NCBI GenBank assembly: GCA_007130355.1
Contig: SLSQ01000061.1
Location: 1 to 36,804 of the forward strand
Origin: Trueperaceae bacterium
GTDB lineage: Bacteria > Deinococcota > Deinococci > Deinococcales > Trueperaceae
Reading direction: 5' to 3'
Length of the DNA stretch: 36,804 nucleotides
Below the pieces are notes generated by a model, which had not been told where the DNA came from, ran no database searches, and saw only the letters and a list, made by a program, of their open reading frames with translations. The stretch's first letter is position 1. Each line of letters opens with the position of its first letter. Position numbers and translations under genes: made by a program. Positions 23,725 through 31,125 of this stretch are shown one piece after another.

Positions 23725-26555
23725 CCGGCCCGCGCAGCCTGGTGCGGTCATCGCGCGTCGCGATCGCGTTCGGAGCCGTCGGGGCGGTCACGATCGCGAT
23801 CCTGGCGCTGATCCTGATCACGGACATGCGCGGCCAGCACGAGCGCGCGCACGACCTGATCGCGCTGCAGCTCGACCTCGACGCCTTCTCCGTGTCCGCC
23901 GACGGCATCGTCGCGACGCCGTACGTCGCCGACGTCGACGCCGCCTTCCGCGCGGAGGCCGAGGACCTCCAGGTCCGCCTCGACGCGCTCGCCGGACCTC
24001 GGCCCGACCTGGCCCGAGCGAGCGCGACCCTCGGGCGGATGCTCGACCTGCTCGACCGCGTCCGCGCGTCCGCCACCGAGGCGGCGCCGGGTGCGGTTCA
24101 CGCGATGGCGACGTACGGTTCGGTCCTCGATTCGGCGATCGGACGCGCGATCGACGCCAACGAAGCCACGCACGCCGCCCGCTCCCTCGCGGTGATGGCG
24201 ACGTTCGCCCTGGCCTCGCTCGGGTTCGCGCTCCTCGCCATCGGCGGGTTCCGGCTCCTCCATCGCCGGGTCGCCCTGCCGGTCCGAGACCTCACCCACG
24301 TCGCCGAACGGATCGCCGCCGGCGACGACGCCGCCCGTGCCGGAACCGCCGGCCGGGACGAGCTCGCGCGCCTCGGGGCGGCGCTCGACGCGATGCTCGA
24401 CCGGCAGCGCGAACTGAATCGATTGACCGCGCGGCAGCGTGCCCAGCTCGAGACCCACGCCCGGCAGTTGGCGGAGGCGCAACGGATCGCCCAGGTCGGG
24501 AGCTGGGAACGCAGTCTGGAGGAGGACGCCGAACCGATCTGGTCGGCCGAGACCTACCGGATCCTCGACATGGACCCGGACGCCGGGCCGTTGACGGTCG
24601 CGCCGTTCCTCGACCGCGTCCGCGAGGAGGAACGCGAGCGACTGCGCGAAACGCGCGAACGCGGCATCGCCAGCGGCGACGGGTACGACGTCGAGGTGCG
24701 CATCCGCACCCGCGACGGGGGCGAGCGTCCCGTCCGCCTCAAGACGATCGTGCGGACCGACGCCGACGGTCGTCCCATCGGCCTGATCGGCACGGTGCAC
24801 GATCTGACCCGCCAGAAGGAGGAGGAACGCCTGCGGTCGGCGCTGTTGAACGCCCTTCCGGCGCAGGTCGCGTTGGTCGACGCCGACGGGTCGATCGTGC
24901 ACGTGAACGACCGCTGGCGCGCCTTCGCCGAGGAGAACGGAGGCGAACCCGCGCGCAGCGGGCCGGGCACGAACTACCTGACGATCTGCGAAGGCGCCGT
25001 CGGCGAGCACGCCGACGAGGCGCCGAACGTCGCGGACGGACTGCGCGCGGTCCTCTCCGGCGCGCGCGAGCGGTTCCTGCTCGAGTACCCGTGCCACGCG
25101 CCCGATCGGTTCCGCTGGTTCCGCGCCATGGTCGAACCGATGCCGGTCCCGGCCGACGGCGGGCTCCGGACCGGTGCGGTGGTGATGCACGTCGACGTGA
25201 CCGACCGGAAGCTGGCGGAGGAACGGCTGCACCGGCTGGCGTTCCACGACCGCCTCACCGACCTGGCGTCCCGGCACGGGTTCACGCGCCAGTTGGTCGA
25301 CCGGCTCGAGGACGGCTGGTCGGAGCACGGTGCCGTGGTACTGGCCGACGTCGAGAACCTGCGCGGCATCAACGACACGCACGGGTTCGCCAGCGGCGAC
25401 GCGCTGCTGGTCGCGGTCGGCCGGCGCCTCCGCGAGGCGATCGGGCCCGACGGGCTGGCGGCCCGGACCGGCGGCGACCAGTTCGCCGTGTGGGCGATCG
25501 ATCCACACGGCGACCTGCCGCAACGCCTGGTGGCGGTGTTCGACCGTCCGTTCCGGATCGGCGCGCGGCAGATCGAGGCGAGCGCCCGCTTCGGTCGGGC
25601 GCGGACCGGCGAGCACCGGCGCTCGGTCGAAACGCTGCTCCGTGAGGCGGAGGTCGCGCTCTACCACGCGCGGACCGAGGTGAAGGCCGGCTGGGTCGAC
25701 TACGACGTCGAGATGGACCGCGCCGCGCGCGAGCGGATCCGCACCACCGAGGAGCTGAGGACGGCGCTCCGCGAGGGGCAGTTCCGCCTCCACTTCCAGC
25801 CTCAGGTCGACCTGAGCAGCGGCGCGATCGAGGCGGGCGAAGCGTTGATCCGCTGGCGCCACCCCACGCGCGGCCTGCTCTCGCCCGGCGCGTTCATCGA
25901 GATCGCCGAACGGAGCGGCCTGATCGGCGCGATCGGCGACTGGGTGATCTACGAGGCGTGCCGAGCGCTGCGGTCGTGGAGCGACGCCGGCCACGGGCCG
26001 GCCCGAATCGCGGTGAACGTCTCGATCGAGCAGTTCGCCTCCGGCACCTTCCCGGCCACGGTGCGCGAGGCGCTCGACCGGCACGGGGTCGACCCGCGGG
26101 CGCTGACGCTCGAGATCACCGAAAGCGTCTTCGAGCGCGAGTCGCCCGAACTGTGGCGCGACGTGCGCAGTCTGCACGCCATGGGCGTGCGCCTGTCGCT
26201 CGACGACTTCGGGACCGGGTTCTCGTCCCTGATGTACCTGAAGAAGTACCCGTTCGACGAGATCAAGATCGATCGGGCGTTCGTACGGGACCTGGCGCAC
26301 GACCGCTACAGCCGCAAGCTGGTCGGTACGATCCTGGCCGTCGGTGAGGCGATCGGCGCCAGCGTCCTGGCGGAAGGGATCGAGACCGACACGCAGCGCG
26401 ACGCTCTGCTCGAGCTCGGCTGCCGCTTCGGTCAGGGGTTCCGCTTCAGCGTGCCGCTGGCCGAAGAGGACTTCCGCTGGCTGCTGCGGCAGAACCGGCC
26501 GCTGCCCCTGCACGAGGCATCCGTCGCGACCGACCCTGGAGGCGAGAACGCATGA
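23721..26555 (+). CDS. Membrane sensor with HAMP, PAS domains, degenerate GGDEF (GGDQF) and EAL domain
   Basis: 944 aa from GTG 23721; TM-periplasmic-TM-HAMP; PAS regions; RTGGDQF at 25470-25484; EAL features QPQVDL, EALIRWRHP, LEITES, LDDFGTGFSSL, EIKIDRAFV, AEGIET. Confidence 0.93.
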   Translation: MTGPRSLVRSSRVAIAFGAVGAVTIAILALILITDMRGQHERAHDLIALQLDLDAFSVSADGIVATPYVADVDAAFRAEAEDLQVRLDALAGPRPDLARASATLGRMLDLLDRVRASATEAAPGAVHAMATYGSVLDSAIGRAIDANEATHAARSLAVMATFALASLGFALLAIGGFRLLHRRVALPVRDLTHVAERIAAGDDAARAGTAGRDELARLGAALDAMLDRQRELNRLTARQRAQLETHARQLAEAQRIAQVGSWERSLEEDAEPIWSAETYRILDMDPDAGPLTVAPFLDRVREEERERLRETRERGIASGDGYDVEVRIRTRDGGERPVRLKTIVRTDADGRPIGLIGTVHDLTRQKEEERLRSALLNALPAQVALVDADGSIVHVNDRWRAFAEENGGEPARSGPGTNYLTICEGAVGEHADEAPNVADGLRAVLSGARERFLLEYPCHAPDRFRWFRAMVEPMPVPADGGLRTGAVVMHVDVTDRKLAEERLHRLAFHDRLTDLASRHGFTRQLVDRLEDGWSEHGAVVLADVENLRGINDTHGFASGDALLVAVGRRLREAIGPDGLAARTGGDQFAVWAIDPHGDLPQRLVAVFDRPFRIGARQIEASARFGRARTGEHRRSVETLLREAEVALYHARTEVKAGWVDYDVEMDRAARERIRTTEELRTALREGQFRLHFQPQVDLSSGAIEAGEALIRWRHPTRGLLSPGAFIEIAERSGLIGAIGDWVIYEACRALRSWSDAGHGPARIAVNVSIEQFASGTFPATVREALDRHGVDPRALTLEITESVFERESPELWRDVRSLHAMGVRLSLDDFGTGFSSLMYLKKYPFDEIKIDRAFVRDLAHDRYSRKLVGTILAVGEAIGASVLAEGIETDTQRDALLELGCRFGQGFRFSVPLAEEDFRWLLRQNRPLPLHEASVATDPGGENA

Positions 26556-28300
26556 CGACGACCGCGATACGAAAGCGACCGACCGGCATCGCCGGTCTGG
26601 ACGCCGCCTGCCACGGCGGCCTACCGGCGAACGGCGCGACCCTGATCACCGGCACGCCGGGCACCGGCAAGACCGTCATGGCCCTGCAGATCGTCGCGAA
26701 CGCCGTGCGCGACGGGGGCGCGGGGATCGTGGTGACGTTCGAAGAGTCGCCGGACCGGATGCTGAGGCACGTCGCGAGCTTCGAGTTCGCCGAGCACCTG
26801 CACGATCCGGACCGGGTGCTCGCGATCGACGCCCGCCCGCGCGACGCGACGACGGTCGGCGGAACCTTCGACCTCGAGGGTCTGCTCGCCGTCCTCTCCG
26901 AGAGGCGCGAACGGATGGACGCCGGTTGGATCGTGCTCGACGGACTCGACCAGCTCCTGGTCCTCCACGGCGACCGTCGCCAGGTCCTCGCGCACCTGAA
27001 GCGGCTGGACGCCTGGGCCGAACGGCACGACGCCTCGCTGCTGATCACCGCCAAGCGGGAGCCGGAGGACCCCGAGGTCGCCGCCGCGCTGCGGGGCACG
27101 GAACACCTGCTGTCGACCCTGCTGACGGTCGTCGGAACGCTGGTCGAACGGCGCCTCAACCGACGCTTCCGGGTGGTGAAGTACCGCGGCAGCGCCCACG
27201 TCGCCGACGAGCTCCCGATGATGCTGACCGGCGAGGGCGTGGTCCTGCCGTACGGCCTCGCCGACCCGGCCGCGACCGTCGACGTCGCCGACCGGGCGTC
27301 GCTCCCGACCGTGTCGGACGATCGGGTCGGGACCGGAGTGCCGCAGCTCGACGACGTGCTCGGCGGAGGACCGTACCGGGGGACCACCACGCTGATCTCG
27401 GGCGCGCCGGGCACGTCCAAGACCACCCTGGCGGCGTCGTTCGCCGCGGCCGCCGCGGCGCGCGGCGAGCGGGCCCTCTACGTCAGTTTCGACGAGCGGG
27501 CCACCGGCGTGATCCGCAACGCCGCCTCGGTCGGCATCGACCTGGACGCGCCCATCCGAAACGGTCGGCTGCGCGTGCGGAGCCGAACGGCCTGGTCCGG
27601 TCTGGTCGAGGAGCACTTCCTCGCGATCGCGCACGAGCTCTCGGAGTTCGCCCCGTCGTTGCTGGTGATCGACCCCGTATCGGCACTGCTCAAGGCGGCC
27701 AGCGCGGAGAGCGCCTACCTGTCGGTCGAACGGCTGCTCGCGATCGCCCGGGCGCGCGGCGTGACCACCGTCCTCACCTCCCTCGGCGCGAACGAGAACC
27801 CCGAAGTCGAATCGACCCTCAGCCACACCTCCACGCTCGCGGACACCTGGATCTCGCTCGCGTACCGGGTGCAGGGCGGCGAACGGAACCGAGCCCTCTC
27901 CGTGGTCAAGTCGCGCGGCACGGCGCACTCGAACCAGGTCCGCGAGCTGATCCTTTCCGACCGCGGCATCGAGCTGACCGACGTCTACCCGTTCGGCAGC
28001 GAGGTCCTGTTCGGCACCGCCCGGCTTCAGAAAGTGCGGGAGCAGGAGGCGGCGTCGCGGGTCGAAACGGCGGCCCACGAGCGACGGCGCTCCGAACTCG
28101 AGGAGCGCCTCGACCACGCCGCCGCGCGCCGGGCGGAGGCGCAGCGCGAGGAGGATCGGATCCGGGCCGCGCTCGAGCGGGAGCGGACCGACGCGCGTGC
28201 GGAGGAACGGGACCGGGGCGCCCACGCGACGCGGGTGCACGCTCGGCGTGCGCCGGACGGTGGGCGACGCCGCAGCGACGGCGAGGGGGCGGACCGGTGA
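26552..28300 (+). CDS. kaiC: KaiC-type double-domain RecA-like ATPase
   Basis: 582 aa; start overlaps EAL gene stop. CI Walker A GTPGTGKT (26651-26674), VTFEESP; CII GAPGTSKT (27401-27424), SFDER, STLSHTSTLADT matching the KaiC phosphosite segment. Confidence 0.93.
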   Translation: MTTTAIRKRPTGIAGLDAACHGGLPANGATLITGTPGTGKTVMALQIVANAVRDGGAGIVVTFEESPDRMLRHVASFEFAEHLHDPDRVLAIDARPRDATTVGGTFDLEGLLAVLSERRERMDAGWIVLDGLDQLLVLHGDRRQVLAHLKRLDAWAERHDASLLITAKREPEDPEVAAALRGTEHLLSTLLTVVGTLVERRLNRRFRVVKYRGSAHVADELPMMLTGEGVVLPYGLADPAATVDVADRASLPTVSDDRVGTGVPQLDDVLGGGPYRGTTTLISGAPGTSKTTLAASFAAAAAARGERALYVSFDERATGVIRNAASVGIDLDAPIRNGRLRVRSRTAWSGLVEEHFLAIAHELSEFAPSLLVIDPVSALLKAASAESAYLSVERLLAIARARGVTTVLTSLGANENPEVESTLSHTSTLADTWISLAYRVQGGERNRALSVVKSRGTAHSNQVRELILSDRGIELTDVYPFGSEVLFGTARLQKVREQEAASRVETAAHERRRSELEERLDHAAARRAEAQREEDRIRAALERERTDARAEERDRGAHATRVHARRAPDGGRRRSDGEGADR

Positions 28301-28620
28301 GCGGGCCGACGCCGACCCCGGATCGTGGCCTCCGCCTGGTGCTGCTCGCCACCGGCGACGCGCCCCGCTCGGTCCGGGCGCGGGGGCGGCTCGTCGAAGC
28401 GCTCGAGCGGGCGGACCTCGAAGGCGTCGAGCGCGAGGAGGTCGACCTGACGCTCGATCCGGCGCCGGCGGTGCGCTACCGCGTGTTCGCGACCCCCGCC
28501 CTGCTCTGGGTCCGGGACGACGGCGACGACCCGGTCGCGGCGGTGCTGTACGGCGATCTCGGCGACGAGGAGGCGTTGCTCCGCTTCCTGAGCGACGGCC
28601 GGCCGGCGCCGGTACCCTGA
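28297..28620 (+). CDS. kaiB: KaiB-like thioredoxin-fold protein
   Basis: Start overlaps kaiC stop (GTGA); RLVLLATGDAPRSVRARGRLVEALERADLEGVEREEVDLTLDPAPAVRYRVFATPALLWV...YGDLGDEEALLRFL matches the KaiB pattern (V.G..P.S.RA...L......V.DV...P........ATP.L.......GDL). Confidence 0.88.
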   Translation: MSGPTPTPDRGLRLVLLATGDAPRSVRARGRLVEALERADLEGVEREEVDLTLDPAPAVRYRVFATPALLWVRDDGDDPVAAVLYGDLGDEEALLRFLSDGRPAPVP

Positions 28621-28671
28621 CGGCACCCGGCGATCCTCCGTTCCGATCCGCCCCGCCCGAAGGGAGTCCCC

Positions 28672-29688
28672 ATGTCCGATCCGATCCGTTTCGGCGTCCT
28701 CTCGACCGCGAACATCGCCCGCGCCGCGGTCGCGCCCGCGATCCGCGCCGCCGACGGCGCCCGGCTCGCTGCCGTCGGTTCCCGCGACGAGTCCCGCGCG
28801 CTCGCCTTCGCCGACCGGATCGGCGCGCCCCGGGCGCACGGGACGTACGAGGCGCTCCTGGACGATCCGGAGGTCGACGCGATCTACCTGGCGCTCCCGA
28901 ACGCGCTGCACGAGTCGTGGACGATCCGCGCGCTCGAGGCGGGCAAGCACGTGCTCTGCGAGAAGCCGCTCGCTCCGACCGCCGCCGCCTGCGCCCGCAT
29001 GGGCGACGCCGCCGAGCGCGCCGACCGAGTGCTGGCCGAAGCGTTCATGTACCGGCACCACCCGCGCCTGCTGGCCGCGGCCGAGGCGGTCCGGTCCGGC
29101 CGGATCGGACGGCCGACGTTCGTGACGACGACGTTCACCTTCGCCGTCACCGATCCCGCGAACATCCGGCTGTCGCGCGAGCTGGCGGGCGGGGCGTTGC
29201 TCGACGTCGGTTGCTACACGGTCGACGTGGTGCTGCGGCTGCTGGGCGAGGACCCGGACGCGGTGACGGCGTACGCACGCTTCGACGGGGACGACCCGCG
29301 GGCGGGCGTCGACCTCGAGACGAGCGCCTCGCTGCGCTTCCCGTCCGGCGCCACCGCATCGGCCACCTCGGCGCTGACCCTGCCGCGCCGCGAGTCGGTC
29401 GAGGTCCGCGGCACGGAGGGGACCCTCCGCTTCGAGAAGTCGTTCCTGCCCGGTCCCGACGCGACGGAGACGACCTTCGTCGCGCCCGACGGCGTCGAGA
29501 CGCTCGAGCGGCATCCCGGCGAGGACCCGTACCGGGCGATGGTCGAGGCGTTCGTGCGGCGCGTGCGGGGCGAGCCGCGGGCGACCGATCCGGTAGCGGA
29601 CGCACGGACGGCCGCACGGACCGTGCGGGTGCTCGAAGCGGCGGCGGCGTCGGCGCGGGGCGGCGGGGCGGTCTTCGCGCTGGATTGA
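28672..29688 (+). CDS. Gfo/Idh/MocA family oxidoreductase
   Basis: 338 aa; RFGVLSTANIARAAVAPAIR, EVDAIYLALPNALHESWTIRALEAGKHVLCEKPLA, EAFMYRHHP. Confidence 0.96.
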   Translation: MSDPIRFGVLSTANIARAAVAPAIRAADGARLAAVGSRDESRALAFADRIGAPRAHGTYEALLDDPEVDAIYLALPNALHESWTIRALEAGKHVLCEKPLAPTAAACARMGDAAERADRVLAEAFMYRHHPRLLAAAEAVRSGRIGRPTFVTTTFTFAVTDPANIRLSRELAGGALLDVGCYTVDVVLRLLGEDPDAVTAYARFDGDDPRAGVDLETSASLRFPSGATASATSALTLPRRESVEVRGTEGTLRFEKSFLPGPDATETTFVAPDGVETLERHPGEDPYRAMVEAFVRRVRGEPRATDPVADARTAARTVRVLEAAAASARGGGAVFALD

Positions 29689-29766
29689 CGCACGAGCTGT
29701 GCCGAGCACGAATCCGGTGTTCGGACGGGATCGCGTTCGCGTTCCAGAAGCGGATCGTGCAGGGCC

Positions 29767-29784
29767 TGACGGCCGGCGCCGTCA
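29767..29784. terminator. Short hairpin between convergent oxidoreductase and CrcB genes
   Basis: TGACGGC-CGGC-GCCGTCA, 7-bp stem that includes the CrcB stop (29782-29784). Confidence 0.4.
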
Positions 29785-30180
29785 AGGAGTGACGAGAAGC
29801 CCCCCAGCGGAGAGCACCCATCCGGCGACCCACCACCCGGCGACCACCGCGACGCCGCCCCCGGTCACCCCGCCAAGCACGCTCCACGCCGCCGTGCCGG
29901 AGCGCCCCTCCTGAGCCGCGGCGACCGCCTGCTGCAGCCAGGTCGAGAAGGTCGTGAACGACCCGAGGAACCCGGCCGCCACGACGGTCCGGACCGGGTC
30001 CGGTACCACGCCCGAGGCGGCGGCCCCGGCGAGCGCGCCCGCCACGAACGAGCCGGACGCGTTCACCACGAACGTCCCGAGCGGAGCCCGCTTCGGATCG
30101 TCCCGCACCACGGCACGGTCGAGACCCCATCGCGCGACGGCCCCGAGGGCGGAGGCGCCGGCGATCCAGAGCACGCTCAC
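29782..30180 (-). CDS. crcB: Fluoride exporter subunit CrcB/Fluc
   Basis: GTG at 30180; GTFVVNASGSFVAGAL and GFLGSFTTFSTW signatures; start overlaps upstream CrcB stop. Confidence 0.93.
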   Translation of the reverse strand: MSVLWIAGASALGAVARWGLDRAVVRDDPKRAPLGTFVVNASGSFVAGALAGAAASGVVPDPVRTVVAAGFLGSFTTFSTWLQQAVAAAQEGRSGTAAWSVLGGVTGGGVAVVAGWWVAGWVLSAGGLLVTP

Positions 30181-30590
30181 CCGTCGCCCCCGAAGGTCCG
30201 GACCCCGAGGTACGCCGCGATCAGGCCGCTGGCGACCGAACCGACCAGGTACCCGGCGGCGAGCGACGCGTCCCCCGCCGACACCCCCTCGGCCGCTTCG
30301 ACCACGAACGTCGAGAAGGTGGTGAACGCGCCGAGCACGCCGGTGGCCGCGAACGGCAGCAGCCCGGCGGCCGGCGCACGTCCCGCGCGACGTCGACGCA
30401 CCGTCCAGGCGAGCAGCGCCCCGAGCAGGAACGCGCCCGCCACGTTCACGCCGAAGGTCGCGGCGGGCCAGCCGGTCGCGTCGACCGGAAGCAGCGCGTC
30501 GACGGCGTAACGGGCGCACCCGCCGACCGCGCCGCCGAGGGCGACCGCGAACGGCGTCGTCCACGCCGGTCCGGACGCGGGCCCGGGCAC
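30177..30590 (-). CDS. crcB: Fluoride exporter subunit CrcB/Fluc (second copy)
   Basis: GGAVGGCARYAVD, TFGVNVAGAFLLGALL, GVLGAFTTFSTFVVE; paralogue of the adjacent gene. Confidence 0.93.
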   Translation of the reverse strand: MPGPASGPAWTTPFAVALGGAVGGCARYAVDALLPVDATGWPAATFGVNVAGAFLLGALLAWTVRRRRAGRAPAAGLLPFAATGVLGAFTTFSTFVVEAAEGVSAGDASLAAGYLVGSVASGLIAAYLGVRTFGGDG

Positions 30591-30636
30591 GGGTCCGTCC
30601 GCCGGAGCGGGCGCGCTCGTAGGCGCGAGCGAATCC

Positions 30637-31053
30637 TCAGTCGAAGTCGATCTCGAGCTCGTAGCGCCCTCCGCCTTCGTCCTCGAGCTCGAGCTCGAAC
30701 TCCGTGCCGCCGCGGCGGTACTCCGCCTCGATCTCGTCGCTCTCGATCTCGAGGTCGGTACGCCGCCAGCCGTCCGCGACCAACTGATCGTGGAACCAGG
30801 CGTAGACCGTCCTCAGGTCGGCGTCCGCGAAGAATTCGGTTTCGGAGTCGCGACCGTCGACCTCGTGCTCGACGATCCGCGACCCCGGGTAGGCGACGAG
30901 GCCCAACGTCGGGTTGAGGATCCGTTCGTCCGCCGGACGATCGGGCGACACCACGATCCCCTGGGTCGCCGCGCCGTTCGTGACGGCGACGGTGCAGGCG
31001 GAGAGGAGCGCGAGGAGCGCGGCGGCGAGAACCGTGCGTGCGAGTCGGGTCAT
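30637..31053 (-). CDS. Acidic lipoprotein of unknown function
   Basis: 138 aa; lipobox LLSAC; acidic C-terminus EFELELEDEGGGRYELEIDFD. Confidence 0.78.
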   Translation of the reverse strand: MTRLARTVLAAALLALLSACTVAVTNGAATQGIVVSPDRPADERILNPTLGLVAYPGSRIVEHEVDGRDSETEFFADADLRTVYAWFHDQLVADGWRRTDLEIESDEIEAEYRRGGTEFELELEDEGGGRYELEIDFD

Positions 31054-31059
31054 GGCCTC

Positions 31060-31065
31060 AGGTTA
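31060..31065 (-). promoter_or_regulatory. Putative leaderless -10 box of lipoprotein gene
   Basis: Minus strand TAACCT then 6 nt (GAGGCC) then ATG at 31053. Confidence 0.5.
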
Positions 31066-31108
31066 GGTGCTCGACGCCCCGCGGGAGGTGATGGAGGATC
31101 GGTCGTTC

Positions 31109-31125
31109 CTTCACGCGGGCTTCAG
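31109..31125 (+). promoter_or_regulatory. Possible third tandem CTTCA(C/G) box
   Basis: CTTCAC-GCGGG-CTTCAG, 11-bp period; overlaps the stop codon of the neighbouring gene and a weak hairpin. Confidence 0.3.

Noticed and set aside
23748-26513. 921-aa minus-strand ORF antisense to the GGDQF-EAL gene
   Set aside because: Low-complexity shadow ORF; plus strand has conserved EAL and PAS motifs.
29689-29766. Gap between oxidoreductase and CrcB as possible small RNA or small ORF
   Set aside because: No tRNA-like fold, promoter or convincing coding signal beyond the terminal hairpin.
30591-30636. Possible fluoride riboswitch upstream of the CrcB pair
   Set aside because: Only 46 bp, containing a short CGCTCG/CGAGCG stem; I could not see the conserved crcB-motif pattern.
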